Below, in pieces: positions 9,174 through 18,914 of a DNA stretch of 64,000 nt. Numbering within the stretch: the first letter of the stretch is position 1; every line of letters begins with the position of its first letter. The stretch is from positions 434,001-498,000 of the forward strand of contig NZ_CP157967.1 in NCBI RefSeq assembly GCF_040215725.1. The letters are read 5' to 3'. Under the pieces are notes generated by a model that saw nothing but the letters and a program-made list of their open reading frames with translations, had not been told where the DNA came from and ran no database searches. Made by a program: the position numbers and the translations under genes. The stretch comes from Rhizobium sp. ZPR4 (GTDB taxonomy: Bacteria; Pseudomonadota; Alphaproteobacteria; Rhizobiales; Rhizobiaceae).

Positions 9174-10991
9174 TCAGGCAGCGCGACGACGGTGATCCAT
9201 GGTGGGGTGGCCGTCGTTGACGCGGAAACCGCGGATGAGGGCGAGAAGATCTTCCGTGTCGGCGGCAAGTGTCTCGGCCGATGCGGTGGTCTCCTCGGCC
9301 ATGGCGGCGTTCTGCTGCGTGGCGGCATCGAGCTGGTTCATCGAAGACGAGATCGAGCGCAGCGTCGTATCCTGCTCGGAGGCGCTATGGGCGATCTTCG
9401 AGACGATTTCGTTGGCGGCCTTGATCTGATCGGAGATGCGCTTCAGCGCTTCGCCTGCCTCGCCCACGAGACGGACGCCCTGGTCGACCTGGCCGGAGGA
9501 GCGGGCGATCTGGTCCTTGATCTCCTTGGCGGCTGCTGCGGAACGCTGGGCCAGTTCACGCACTTCCTGGGCGACGACGGCAAAACCCTTGCCGGATTCG
9601 CCAGCGCGGGCGGCTTCGACGCCGGCGTTGAGCGCCAGCAGGTTGGTCTGGAAGGCGATTTCGTCGATGACGCCGATGATCTTGCCGATCTCCGACGAAG
9701 ACTTCTCGATGCCGCTCATCGCCTCAATCGCCTGGGCAACCACGGCATCGCTGCGCGACGCTTCGGCGCTGACGGCATGAACGCGCTTGCTGGCTTCGTC
9801 TGCGCCTTCCGCGGTCTGGCGGACGGCGACGGTGAGCTCGTCGAGCGCTGCCGAGGTTTCTTCCAGGCTTGCGGCCTGGCGCTCGGTGCGCTGCGAGAGT
9901 TCGTTGGAAGCGCGGCGGATCTCTTCCTTGCTGAGGCCGATGTCGTTGCCCTTGGCGTTGACGCGTCCCATGGCGGCTTCGAGATGCGATAGCGCCTCGT
10001 TGAAGTTGTTGCGAAGGCCGGCATAGCTGGCGCCGAGATCGCCGCAACGCACCGTCAGGTCGCCGCTGGCGAGATCCTCGAGCGATTTGCCGATGACAGA
10101 GACGACGCGAGCCTGTTCGCGGGCCTCATCCTGCTGCTGGCGCAGGTTCTGCTCACGCTCATTGCTGATTTCGAGTTCCTGCGCGGCCTGGCGGTCGGAC
10201 AGTGCGTGCCGCTCACGGACTTTTTCCTGCAGCGCCTGAGTCGCCTTAGCCATCAGGCCGATTTCGTTGCGCATCTCGGCATGCGGAATGGCCATCGTCA
10301 CGTTTTCGTCGGCGACCGCCTTGAGGGCGGAGTGGACATCCGCAAGCGGTTTTGTGATGCCACGAATGAAGTAGACGGCGGCACCGATACCGACAAGGAA
10401 GACAATGCCGCAGATGAGCAAGGCACGCCACATGGTAGCGTTGATCTGTTCTTCCAGGTCATCCATATAGACGCCGCATCCGAGAACGAGCTGCCAGGGT
10501 GCGAAGGCAGCCGAATAGCTGCCCTTCAGGAAAAAGTCGCTATCGGGGTGGCCGGGCTTGTTCCAGTAATAGATGGTGCGGCCGCCGCCCTTGATGCCCT
10601 TCTCCACCATTTCCTTGCTGAAATGGGTGCCGTTCTTGTCGACCTGCGAGGACATGTCCTTGCCGATATTGACCGGGCTCGGATGAATGCGCTGGATCAC
10701 ATTATAATCGAAACCGAAGAGATAGCCTGATGGCGCGAAGCTGACATGCGACAGGACCTTGAAGGCCTCAGCCTGAGCGGCCTCATGCGTCATCTCGCCG
10801 GATTTCTCGCGCTGGTAATATTGGTTCAAAACCGAAATACCGGATTCGACCTGCGTGCGCAGCATGTCGAAGCGGTCGTCATAAATGGAATCGGCTTGCG
10901 ACCGGATCTGGAAATAGGTGGCCACTGCGAAGGCGGCCATGAGGACGCCAAGCAGGGCGAATAATTGATGTGCGATCTTGAGATTCTTCAT
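9174..10991 (-). CDS. Methyl-accepting chemotaxis protein with single Cache sensor
   Basis: A 605-residue transmembrane chemoreceptor. The first helix (residues 8-27) is followed by a periplasmic single-Cache domain with the typical PSGYLFGFDYN and ERIHP-like segment and a second helix (near 190-210). A HAMP domain, a coiled coil and the signalling tip follow; the tip reads [19 protein letters not shown] and binds CheA/CheW. The ATG at 10991 (MKNLKIAHQ) is chosen over an in-frame upstream start because GGGAGA stands just before it and a membrane helix begins at once. The protein ends HRRRAA without a CheR-tethering pentapeptide, unlike the second receptor in this window. The ligand is probably a small organic acid, by family analogy. 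Confidence 0.93.
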   Translation of the reverse strand: MKNLKIAHQLFALLGVLMAAFAVATYFQIRSQADSIYDDRFDMLRTQVESGISVLNQYYQREKSGEMTHEAAQAEAFKVLSHVSFAPSGYLFGFDYNVIQRIHPSPVNIGKDMSSQVDKNGTHFSKEMVEKGIKGGGRTIYYWNKPGHPDSDFFLKGSYSAAFAPWQLVLGCGVYMDDLEEQINATMWRALLICGIVFLVGIGAAVYFIRGITKPLADVHSALKAVADENVTMAIPHAEMRNEIGLMAKATQALQEKVRERHALSDRQAAQELEISNEREQNLRQQQDEAREQARVVSVIGKSLEDLASGDLTVRCGDLGASYAGLRNNFNEALSHLEAAMGRVNAKGNDIGLSKEEIRRASNELSQRTERQAASLEETSAALDELTVAVRQTAEGADEASKRVHAVSAEASRSDAVVAQAIEAMSGIEKSSSEIGKIIGVIDEIAFQTNLLALNAGVEAARAGESGKGFAVVAQEVRELAQRSAAAAKEIKDQIARSSGQVDQGVRLVGEAGEALKRISDQIKAANEIVSKIAHSASEQDTTLRSISSSMNQLDAATQQNAAMAEETTASAETLAADTEDLLALIRGFRVNDGHPTMDHRRRAA

Positions 10992-11359
10992 AACATCTCC
11001 CACAGGTAAACGAATACCGGTGCGGTATCCTACCGCCTGTGCGATCGCCTGAGAGAATCCCAATACGCTTGCCGCCGCTCGAATGACATGCTGCTGTCCG
11101 GTGAACAGTAAAATCGCTGTTTATGTCTAAAAAAGCTTTAATTGCAGGTGTTTGGTTGCATTGTCTCTTGATTTAAACCGGAGATATGCGCTCGGGTCAT
11201 AAGTAATACTTATTTTGACTTGAGAATGACTGCGGCTGAACCAAGCATTTCCTGATAATTTATTTAGATCACTCGAATATTAGGAAGATATATTTCGAAA
11301 AAGTGAATGGTGCCGGCATTCCGCAAGCAAACAAACGCGGCTTGGAATGGATTGCGGAA
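10992..11359. other. AT-rich intergenic region
   Basis: This 368-base gap lies upstream of the chemoreceptor gene and beyond the stop of the small secreted protein gene. It is markedly richer in A and T than its surroundings from about 11100 to 11310. No convincing open reading frame, RNA gene or repeat was seen. It presumably carries the chemoreceptor promoter. Confidence 0.5.
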
Positions 11360-11788
11360 CTATTGGCGAAGCTGGAAACCGGAGATATCGAGCGGTGCAG
11401 GTTCGCGAGCTATGGAGGAGTTCGGCAAGGCTGCCGTCTGAGCCGTCATGTCGATGCCGTCGACGGCTTCACCGGCGGCCGCGAGCGCCTCGGGCGTGGG
11501 TTTGCTGACGAAGGTAACAGGCGAACCGCCCATCCACGCTTCGGTGCGCACGACCCTTTTCTGACCATCGACATTGCGCACGACGACGGACTGCGTGCCG
11601 GGCTCCAGCGTCGGCACGTTATATTCCCTTTCCGTGACCGGCGGCTTGAGCGCAGGGCAGTCGGCGCAGCTCTTGTCGATAATGCTGCCTCTGCCACCGA
11701 TCATCGTGCCGTCGATCGGCTGGATCGACGAGGCCATGGCGGAGCCGCCTGCCAGCACGCATGCCAAGGTCAGAAAGAAGGAACGCAT
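11360..11788 (-). CDS. Small secreted protein, possibly HPE1-like
   Basis: A 142-residue protein with a clear signal peptide (MRSFFLTLACVLAGGSAMAS, cleavage near residue 19). The mature part starts SSIQPIDGTMIGGRGSI and has a CADCP motif (two Cys three residues apart), then PTLEPGTQSVVVRNVDGQ and a low-complexity C-terminus. It resembles short rhizobial proteins annotated as plant virulence effector HPE1-like, but I am recalling that from general features and cannot confirm it. It is a single-gene unit with its own upstream gap. Function unknown. Confidence 0.75.
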   Translation of the reverse strand: MRSFFLTLACVLAGGSAMASSIQPIDGTMIGGRGSIIDKSCADCPALKPPVTEREYNVPTLEPGTQSVVVRNVDGQKRVVRTEAWMGGSPVTFVSKPTPEALAAAGEAVDGIDMTAQTAALPNSSIAREPAPLDISGFQLRQ

Positions 11789-11900
11789 AACCAGGAACTC
11801 CGCCTATAGTGACGAAGACATTAGTGTAGCTTTATTTCCATCCCGTCAGGAGATTAGGTAAAAATTTAATGGACTTGCGATTGTAAAGCCACAGTAATGT

Positions 11901-13169
11901 TTACTTTTCGCGCTCCACTGCACGCCAGCCGATATCATTGCGATAGAAGCCGTTATCCCACTTCACCTTATCGGCCAGCGCATAGGCCCGTTCTTTTGCT
12001 TCGCCCACCGTCTTGCCTGTTGCCGTGATGTTCAACACGCGGCCGCCGGTCGCAACCAGCGTGCCGTCCTTCAGGCCTGTACCGGCATGGAACACCTTTT
12101 CGCCTTCGCCGCCTATCGGCAGTGCCGCGATCGGCGTGTTCTTGGCGTAGGAGCCGGGATAGCCTTTCGAGGCCATGACGACGGTCAGCGCCGGATCGTC
12201 GCTCCATTCGGCCGTCACCTGATCCAGCGTGCCGTTGGCGCAGGCAAGGAGCAGCGGCAGCAGGTCGCTCTTCAGTCGCATCATCAGCACCTGGCATTCC
12301 GGATCGCCGAAACGTACGTTGTATTCGATCAGCTCAGGCCCCTTGGCGGTGATCATCAGTCCGGCAAAGAAGACGCCGCTGAAGGCATGGCCGCTCTCCG
12401 CCATGCCGCGCATCGTCGGCTCGATGATCTCCTTCATGGTGCGTTCGACCATGTTTGCGGTCATGACGGGGGCAGGCGAATAGGCGCCCATGCCGCCGGT
12501 GTTCGGGCCGGTGTCGCCGTCGCCGACGCGCTTGTGATCCTGCGCGGTTGCCAGCGCCAGCGCATGCTTGCCGTCGCTAAGGCAGAAGAAGCTTGCTTCT
12601 TCGCCGTCTAGATAGGCTTCGATCACCACCTCCGCGCCGGCCTCGCCGAATGCGCCTTCGAAGCAATCGTCGATCGCAGCCAGTGCCTCGTCGACCGTCA
12701 TGGCGACGGTGACGCCCTTGCCCGCCGCAAGGCCGTCCGCCTTGACGACGATCGGTGCGCCCTGAGCGCGAACATAGGCTTTTGCCTTCGGCGCATTATT
12801 GAAGCGCTGGTAGGCGCCGGTGGGAATATCGTAGCGGGCGCAAATATCCTTGGTGAAACCCTTGGACCCCTCGAGCTGGGCGGCCGCTGCAGAAGGGCCG
12901 AAGACGGCGATGCCGGCGGCGCGCAGCCTGTCGGCAATACCGGCAACGAGAGGTGCCTCCGGGCCGACCACGACGAAGTCGATGGCCTTGTCCTTGCAGA
13001 AGGTGACGACGGCGTCATGGTTGTCGATATCGATCGCCGCAAGCGTCGCGTGCTCGGCGATGCCGGGATTGCCCGGCGCCGCATAGAACTCCGTCATGAG
13101 AGGCGATTGTGCCAGTTTCCACGCCAGTGCGTGCTCGCGTCCGCCCGATCCGATCAACAGAACTCTCAT
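11901..13169 (-). CDS. purD: Phosphoribosylamine-glycine ligase
   Basis: Second step of purine synthesis: ATP-dependent joining of glycine to phosphoribosylamine to give GAR. The 422 residues show the opening [19 protein letters not shown] and YAAPGNPG, the ATP-grasp core with [13 protein letters not shown], and [12 protein letters not shown] and RFGDPECQ near the metal/nucleotide site. The ATG at 13169 is used; the longer reading frame to 13220 adds a non-homologous basic extension. It diverges from tex, with an imperfect inverted repeat in the shared 247-base spacer. Confidence 0.97.
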   Translation of the reverse strand: MRVLLIGSGGREHALAWKLAQSPLMTEFYAAPGNPGIAEHATLAAIDIDNHDAVVTFCKDKAIDFVVVGPEAPLVAGIADRLRAAGIAVFGPSAAAAQLEGSKGFTKDICARYDIPTGAYQRFNNAPKAKAYVRAQGAPIVVKADGLAAGKGVTVAMTVDEALAAIDDCFEGAFGEAGAEVVIEAYLDGEEASFFCLSDGKHALALATAQDHKRVGDGDTGPNTGGMGAYSPAPVMTANMVERTMKEIIEPTMRGMAESGHAFSGVFFAGLMITAKGPELIEYNVRFGDPECQVLMMRLKSDLLPLLLACANGTLDQVTAEWSDDPALTVVMASKGYPGSYAKNTPIAALPIGGEGEKVFHAGTGLKDGTLVATGGRVLNITATGKTVGEAKERAYALADKVKWDNGFYRNDIGWRAVEREK

Positions 13170-13284
13170 GGCTTGCCCTTTCGTTGCGTCCCTTTGCGCG
13201 GTTAAGCGGGGTTGGGCCAAAGGTCAAGCGTCAAATCCTGTGGAGGTTTGCCTGGTAACATTGCCACGCCTTTTTCTATCGCTA

Positions 13285-13356
13285 AAGCGGAATGCGGTTT
13301 GGACGCGAGATCGCCTCTCACTTGCCGGATCGGTATGATCCGCGTCGAAACCGCTT
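13285..13356. repeat. Imperfect inverted repeat in the purD-tex spacer
   Basis: Arms at 13294-13312 and 13336-13354 pair almost completely (GCGGTTTGGACGCGAGATC against GATCCGCGTCGAAACCGC), and outer AAGCGG/CCGCTT extends the stem. It lies about 60 bases before the tex start codon. It could be a rhizobial palindromic repeat or a regulatory leader structure; the sequence alone does not decide. Confidence 0.6.
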
Positions 13357-13416
13357 CTTATGTCCATGGGATCGTGCTTATGGTCCCCTTTACGATTGTC
13401 CAGTTCAGAGAGACAC

Positions 13417-15726
13417 ATGTCCGCCGATATCCGTTCCCTTGCTGCTACCATTGCTGCCGAGATCAACTCCCGCCCGGATCAGGCCAAGGCCGCCATCGAC
13501 CTCTTGGACGAAGGCGCGACCGTGCCGTTCATCGCCCGCTACCGCAAGGAAGTGACCGGCGGCCTCGACGATACCCAGCTTCGCACGCTATCGGAACGCC
13601 TCGTCTATCTGCGCGAACTGGAAGCGCGCCGCGCCGCCATCATCGAGTCCATCACCAACCAGGGCAAGATGACCGACGAGCTGATGGGCAAGGTCGCAAC
13701 GGTCGCCACCAAGTCCGAGCTGGAAGACCTTTATCTGCCCTTCAAGCCGAAGCGCCGCACGCGTGCCGAGATCGCCAGGGAGCGTGGCCTCGGACCCTTG
13801 GCCGATACCATTCTTGCCGATCGTTCGAAGGAGCCCGCCGTGCTTGCCGAAGGCTTCATCACCGCCGATGTTGCCGACGTGAAGACGGCGCTGGAAGGCG
13901 CGCGCGATATCATCGCCGAAGGTATTGCCGAAAACGCCGATCTGCTCGGCAAGCTGCGCAATTACATGAAGACTGGTGCCACGCTGAAGGCCGCCGTCGT
14001 CGACGGCAAGCAGGAGGCCGGCGCCAAGTTCTCGGACTATTTCGAGCATCAGGAACGCTGGGCGACGGCTCCCGGCCATCGCGCGCTCGCCATGCTGCGC
14101 GGCTGGAACGAAGAAGTGCTGACGCTGAATATCGAAGTCGATACCGATGCCGTCTCGCCGAACAAGCCGGTCGAGCGCATGGTCACCACGGCCTACGACA
14201 TCGGCGCAAGCCGACCGGGTGACCGCTGGCTGACGGAAGTCGCGAGCTGGACCTGGCGTGTGAAGCTTTCGATGTCGTTGTCGCTCGATTTGATGCGCGA
14301 ATTGCGCGAACGTGCCGAAGAAGAAGCGATCCATGTCTTCGCCCGCAATCTGAAGGATCTGCTGCTCGCAGCGCCCGCCGGTTCGCGCGCCACCATGGGT
14401 CTCGACCCGGGCATCCGCACCGGCGTCAAGGTTGCCGTGGTTGATGGCACCGGCAAGCTCCTGGAAACCACCACGGTCTATCCCTTCCCGCCGAAGAACG
14501 ACGTGCGCGGTACGCAGGCGACGCTGGCGGCACTCATCCGCAAGCACAAGGTCGAGCTGATCGCGATCGGCAATGGCACAGGGAGCCGCGAGACCGAAAA
14601 GCTGGTGGCTGATATGCTCAGCGAACTGCCGGCGCCTAAGCCGACCAAGGTCATCGTTTCCGAAGCCGGCGCCTCGGTCTATTCCGCCTCGGAAACGGCG
14701 GCGCTCGAATTCCCCGGCCTCGACGTCTCGCTGCGCGGCGCCGTCTCGATCGCCCGCCGCCTGCAGGATCCGCTCGCAGAACTCGTGAAGATCGAGCCGA
14801 AGTCGATCGGCGTCGGCCAGTACCAGCACGATGTCGATCAGCAGAAGCTGTCGCGCTCGCTGGATGCGGTGGTCGAAGACGCGGTGAATGCCGTCGGCGT
14901 CGATCTGAACACGGCCTCGGCACCGTTGCTTGCCCGCGTCTCCGGCCTCGGGCCGTCGATCGCCGAAGCGATCGTTAGGCATCGCGATGGCGAAGGTGCG
15001 TTCGAGACGCGGCGTGATCTCCTGAAGGTCGCCCGTCTCGGTCAGCGCACCTTCGAGCAATGCGCCGGCTTCCTGCGAATCCCGAACGGCAAGGAGCCGC
15101 TCGACGCTTCCTCCGTGCACCCCGAAGCCTACGGTGTCGCCAAGAAGATCGTCGCTGCCTGTGGCCGCGACCTGCGCACGCTGATGGGCGATACAGCAAC
15201 GCTGAAGGCGGTCGATCCCAGGCAGTTCATCGACGACAAGTTCGGCCTGCCGACCGTGCGCGACATCATCGCCGAATTGGAAAAGCCGGGCCGCGATCCG
15301 CGTCCGAGCTTCAAGACCGCAACCTTTGCGGAAGGCGTCAACGAGATCAGCGACCTCAAGCCCGGAATGCTGCTGGAAGGAACCGTCACCAACGTCGCCG
15401 CCTTTGGTGCCTTCGTTGACATAGGCGTCCATCAGGACGGTTTGGTGCACGTCTCGCAGCTGGCGGACCGCTTCGTCAAGGATCCGCATGAGGTCGTGAA
15501 GGCCGGCGACGTCGTCAAGGTCAGGGTCGTCGAAGTCGACGCGAAACGTAAGCGAATCGGCTTGTCCATGCGCAAAGATGGCAGCACTGTGGCAGCCCCA
15601 TCCGGGCGGGACACACGCGAACAGAGTGGTGCGCGCAACGCTGGGGTTAAGGCAAATGCCCGTCCGAAGGCCGAACAGCAGGGTAGTTTCGGGGCGGCAT
15701 TGGCCGACGCACTCAAACGAAAATAA
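13417..15726 (+). CDS. tex: Transcription accessory protein Tex (S1 RNA-binding)
   Basis: A 769-residue cytoplasmic nucleic-acid-binding protein related to Spt6. It has a helical N-terminus, a YqgF/RNase H-like fold ([19 protein letters not shown] near residue 328), helix-hairpin-helix repeats ([20 protein letters not shown]) and a C-terminal S1 domain ([20 protein letters not shown] near residue 647), followed by a basic, low-complexity tail. The ATG at 13417 (MSADIRSLA) is chosen as the normal Tex start; an upstream in-frame ATG adds an unrelated extension. Known family role is in RNA polymerase-associated processing or toxin gene expression; the exact mechanism is unsettled. Confidence 0.95.
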   Translation: MSADIRSLAATIAAEINSRPDQAKAAIDLLDEGATVPFIARYRKEVTGGLDDTQLRTLSERLVYLRELEARRAAIIESITNQGKMTDELMGKVATVATKSELEDLYLPFKPKRRTRAEIARERGLGPLADTILADRSKEPAVLAEGFITADVADVKTALEGARDIIAEGIAENADLLGKLRNYMKTGATLKAAVVDGKQEAGAKFSDYFEHQERWATAPGHRALAMLRGWNEEVLTLNIEVDTDAVSPNKPVERMVTTAYDIGASRPGDRWLTEVASWTWRVKLSMSLSLDLMRELRERAEEEAIHVFARNLKDLLLAAPAGSRATMGLDPGIRTGVKVAVVDGTGKLLETTTVYPFPPKNDVRGTQATLAALIRKHKVELIAIGNGTGSRETEKLVADMLSELPAPKPTKVIVSEAGASVYSASETAALEFPGLDVSLRGAVSIARRLQDPLAELVKIEPKSIGVGQYQHDVDQQKLSRSLDAVVEDAVNAVGVDLNTASAPLLARVSGLGPSIAEAIVRHRDGEGAFETRRDLLKVARLGQRTFEQCAGFLRIPNGKEPLDASSVHPEAYGVAKKIVAACGRDLRTLMGDTATLKAVDPRQFIDDKFGLPTVRDIIAELEKPGRDPRPSFKTATFAEGVNEISDLKPGMLLEGTVTNVAAFGAFVDIGVHQDGLVHVSQLADRFVKDPHEVVKAGDVVKVRVVEVDAKRKRIGLSMRKDGSTVAAPSGRDTREQSGARNAGVKANARPKAEQQGSFGAALADALKRK

Positions 15727-15871
15727 GGGCTTAGCGGAACTTCGTGCAAGAATGTCACACTCTGGCAGCGTTGTTGCCAGAGTGCCAATGACTGTCCAAA
15801 GGTAAGCTTGCCACAATGCTGTGAGGCGTTAAAGTCTGCCTTAATGTCATGTCATAACATTCGAGGCGTCC

Positions 15872-17131
15872 ATGGCGTCCACGCTTTTTTCTCTCATCAA
15901 GAAAATCATCCGTAAAGGTTCGCTCCAGCTTACACTCGCATCCGGCGAGACCCATCTGGTTGGCGATGGAACCGGAGAGACGGTTGCCGTCCGGTTTGCC
16001 GATCAGCAGGCAGAAGATGCTATCGCCCGCGATCCGACGCTTAAGCTCGGCGAAATGTATATGGAGGGCCGCTTCATCCTCGAGCAGGGGGATATCTACG
16101 AATTCCTGTCGCTGGTGAAGCAGAACACAACCAATGAAGTTTTCGATCTCCGGATGGCGGTGCTGCTGATTGGCCGCATCGCCTGGCAGCAGATCAAGAG
16201 CCGCTCGCCGATCAACCGCAACAAGTACAATGTTGCGCATCACTACGATCTGTCGGCGAAGCTGTTCGATCTCTTCCTCGATGAGGATTGGCAGTATTCC
16301 TGCGCCTATTTCAATCCGCCCGGCATCAGCCTCTATGAAGCGCAACTGGCCAAGAAGCGCCACATCGCCGCCAAGCTGCTGGTCGAGCCCGGTCAGAAGG
16401 TGCTGGAGATCGGCTCCGGTTGGGGCGGCATGGCCATGTATCTCGCCGAAGCCTATCCAGGTCTCGATGTGACCGGCATCACGCTTAGCGAAGAACAGCT
16501 CAAAGTATCGCGTGAACGGGCGGCCAAGCGCGGCCTCTCCGATCGCGTCCGCTTCGAGCTGCAGGACTATCGCTACCTGACGGGCGAGAAGTTCGACCGT
16601 ATCGTCTCGGTCGGCATGTTCGAGCATGTCGGCATCGGCGATTACGGCAAGTTCTTCCGCAAGGTTTCGGAGCTGCTTGACGATAATGGCGTCATGCTGC
16701 TGCACTCCATCGCCCGCCCGAAGCCGAGCTTTGCCACCAACGCCTTCATCGAGAAGTATATTTTCCCGGGCGGATACATCCCGTCGATCGGCGAGACCAC
16801 GCCGCCGCTGGAAAAGGCCGGCTTGCTCACCAGGGACGTCGAGACCCTGCCGATGCACTATGCCTATACGCTGAGGCACTGGCGCAACCGCTTCGTGGCG
16901 CGCAAGGCCGATGCCGTCGCGCTTTACGACGAGAAGTTCTTCCGCATGTGGGAGTTCTATCTGGCTGGCTCCGAAATGGGCTTCCGCTGGGATGAGCTCT
17001 TCATCATGCAGCTCCAGATCACCAAGAACCAGTTCGCCGTGCCGGACAATCGCAATTACATCGCGGAGCGCGAAGCGAAGCTGAAGGAGTTCGAGGCAGT
17101 GCGCGCACCTTTGGAGAAGGTGACGTTCTGA
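15872..17131 (+). CDS. cfa: Cyclopropane-fatty-acyl-phospholipid synthase
   Basis: SAM-dependent enzyme that adds a methylene bridge to unsaturated acyl chains of membrane phospholipids. The 419 residues contain NVAHHYDLSAKLFDLFLDEDWQYSCAYF, the SAM-binding VLEIGSGWGGMAMYLA, GITLSEEQ and the FEHVG and FIEKYIFPGGYIP segments of the CFA family. It stands alone, with a strong terminator directly after it. Rhizobia often have two cfa genes; which copy this is cannot be told here. Confidence 0.94.
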   Translation: MASTLFSLIKKIIRKGSLQLTLASGETHLVGDGTGETVAVRFADQQAEDAIARDPTLKLGEMYMEGRFILEQGDIYEFLSLVKQNTTNEVFDLRMAVLLIGRIAWQQIKSRSPINRNKYNVAHHYDLSAKLFDLFLDEDWQYSCAYFNPPGISLYEAQLAKKRHIAAKLLVEPGQKVLEIGSGWGGMAMYLAEAYPGLDVTGITLSEEQLKVSRERAAKRGLSDRVRFELQDYRYLTGEKFDRIVSVGMFEHVGIGDYGKFFRKVSELLDDNGVMLLHSIARPKPSFATNAFIEKYIFPGGYIPSIGETTPPLEKAGLLTRDVETLPMHYAYTLRHWRNRFVARKADAVALYDEKFFRMWEFYLAGSEMGFRWDELFIMQLQITKNQFAVPDNRNYIAEREAKLKEFEAVRAPLEKVTF

Positions 17132-17156
17132 GCCTCTATCATCGCACCGTTTGACA

Positions 17157-17193
17157 GGGCCGGACCGTGGAAACCTACGATCCGGCCTTTCTG
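17157..17193 (+). terminator. Intrinsic terminator after cfa
   Basis: GGCCGGA and TCCGGCC form a stem around a 16-base loop and are followed by a short T-rich stretch. It lies between the cfa stop and the convergent lipoprotein gene stop, so it may serve both. Confidence 0.75.
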
Positions 17194-17220
17194 TTCATAC
17201 TCCACCTGCAGGCAAGATCG

Positions 17221-17655
17221 TCATTTGCCGACGTGAACAGTGAATGTGCCGTCCTGCACCGTACCGTCGGTGTTCAGTCCCGTAAGGCGCATGGTGAATT
17301 GATCGATGCCCGAGAAACCAGGGTTCGGCGTATAGTAGACAATGTTCCCCTGAACCGTCTTGCCCGAGCATAGATAGGCATTGCTGTCTTTCGAAAATTT
17401 TGCTGCGACCGGGCCGTGCTCGACGTCAACCTTGCCGTGCGCTGGCGCCTTGACAACGCCCGTATAGGGAAAGCCTGCAAACGTGCAGTCCTGCTTCACG
17501 AGGGAAGCACTCGTAATCTTCGTTTTCTTGCCGGGCGCAACTCTTCCCGAAAACTGGCTTTGCTTCGCCCCGCCGATCGGAGTGCCGACGCAGCCGGAAA
17601 GCGCCATGCCGGCACTGAGGATCAGACCTAGGGAGATCAGGGATATGGTCTTCAT
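17221..17655 (-). CDS. Predicted lipoprotein of unknown function
   Basis: A 144-residue protein with a lipoprotein signal: MKTISLISLGLILSAGMALSGC, lipobox LSGC with the acylated Cys at residue 22. The mature domain has two further cysteines (QDCTFAG and YLCSGK) and a repeated-strand pattern ending in GTFTVHVGK; the KAPAHGKVDV and YTPNPGFSGIDQFT segments resemble beta-sandwich repeats of cadherin-like envelope proteins. The ATG at 17655 is chosen because the longer frame adds 23 unrelated residues. I do not recognise a named family. Confidence 0.8.
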   Translation of the reverse strand: MKTISLISLGLILSAGMALSGCVGTPIGGAKQSQFSGRVAPGKKTKITSASLVKQDCTFAGFPYTGVVKAPAHGKVDVEHGPVAAKFSKDSNAYLCSGKTVQGNIVYYTPNPGFSGIDQFTMRLTGLNTDGTVQDGTFTVHVGK

Positions 17656-17923
17656 TCGTTTCTCATTTTTGAAATTGGGGGCTGCGAGATCGTGAGTGTC
17701 TGGCAGGCTTCGGCCATTACCCACGATTGAGTATTCTATACAGGAATTAAATCAACGCGATAGATCGGCGCATGTCGAATGATATCCGGTGGGAGCAACC
17801 TGAATTTGATGTTCTCAATGGATTCGGCGTCTTGTGGTTAAGAGAGCGGTAACGCGATCCGCATAATTTGAGGCAACTCTCGGGCCATATGGCCCTTTGT
17901 ATTGCGTATCATGGAGTTTCGTT

Positions 17924-18736
17924 GTGTTAGCAAAGTTAAGGTTCCTTTTCATTAGCGGCCTCTCAGTCCTCGCCTATGCCGGCGCTGCCGAGGCGGGTGA
18001 TGGCCAGCATCTCTGGTCGGGTGATTGGTACCTAAGCGTCGGTGCGGCCGGTTTCTCCGCGCCGAAGTTCGAAGGCGGCAAGCACAACAAGCTGCAGTGG
18101 TCGCCGCTGGTCTCGATCGGCCGGCAGGGTCCAGGTCCGCGTTTTTCCTCGCGCAACGACAATCCCTCCTTTGCCCTCATCGAGAGCGACGCATTCCGCA
18201 TCGGTATCGTCGGCAAATTCGTGCCGAGCCGCGACAGCAGCGATGGCCACGAGCTGAGGGGGCTGAAGAAGGTCAAGTGGGGTCTCGAGGCCGGCGGTTT
18301 TGCCGAAGCCTATCCCACGGACTGGTTACGCGCCCGCGTCGAAGTCCGCCAGGGTATTCGCGCCCATAGCGGCGTCGTCGCCGATGCCGCGGTCGATGCT
18401 TTTACCGACATCACCCCGGAACTCCGCGCTTCGGCCGGTCCGCGCATGACGCTCGCCAGCACCGACTATTTCGACGCCTATTACGGCGTCAATGCGCGGG
18501 AATCGGCTGCCTCCGGCCTCAGCGGCTACAAGCCCGGCGGTGGCGTCAAATCCGTTGGCTTCGGCGGCGCCCTGACCTGGAAGGCCACGCAGAACTGGAC
18601 CACGAGCACCTTCCTCGAATATACCCGGCTCACCGGCCCGGCCGCCGACAGCAGCCTCGTGCGCGAGCGCGGCGACCGCAACCAGCTGCTGATCGGTGTT
18701 TCCGCCAGCTACAAGTTCAATTTCACGATGAACTGA
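17924..18736 (+). CDS. MipA/OmpV-like outer membrane protein
   Basis: Predicted outer-membrane beta-barrel. A signal peptide (MLAKLRFLFISGLSVLAYAG, cleavage near AAEA) precedes DWYLSVGAAGFSAPKFEGG and a series of amphipathic strands, ending in SASYKFNFTMN with the C-terminal aromatic typical of barrels. The GTG at 17924 is preferred because a GGAG site stands eight bases before it and the signal peptide starts there; a TTG at 17897 extends the frame. The family includes MltA-interacting MipA and OmpV porins; which role applies cannot be said. Confidence 0.88.
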   Translation: MLAKLRFLFISGLSVLAYAGAAEAGDGQHLWSGDWYLSVGAAGFSAPKFEGGKHNKLQWSPLVSIGRQGPGPRFSSRNDNPSFALIESDAFRIGIVGKFVPSRDSSDGHELRGLKKVKWGLEAGGFAEAYPTDWLRARVEVRQGIRAHSGVVADAAVDAFTDITPELRASAGPRMTLASTDYFDAYYGVNARESAASGLSGYKPGGGVKSVGFGGALTWKATQNWTTSTFLEYTRLTGPAADSSLVRERGDRNQLLIGVSASYKFNFTMN

Positions 18737-18751
18737 GTAACGAGCGAGGCC

Positions 18752-18867
18752 AGAGCATGATGCCGAAAAGTGCTTGAGCGGCTTTCGGACGACATCATGC
18801 TCTAATTCTTTGATTTTAGAGCGGATTGAGATCTTAGGTCGTTTCGACCTGAAATCATCGGACTCTA
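18752..18867. repeat. Rhizobial mosaic palindromic element (two palindromes)
   Basis: Two palindromic modules in tandem. The first (18752-18804) begins AGAGCATGATGCCGAAAAG and ends GACATCATGCTCTA; the second (about 18817-18867) has TTAGGTCGTTTCGACCTGAA at its centre and closes with ACTCTA. The first module recurs at 60611-60660. It fits the RIME class of Rhizobium intergenic elements, as I remember them. It lies between the OmpV-like gene and ubiA. Confidence 0.8.
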
Positions 18868-18914
18868 ATGCCCGCAGCTTGACCTCGGGGGCCGGATATC
18901 AATACTACTCGCCT

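Noticed and set aside
13588..15816. 742-codon minus-strand open frame opposite tex
   Set aside because: High-GC codon bias produces long antisense frames; the translation lacks any known domain and tex is unambiguous.
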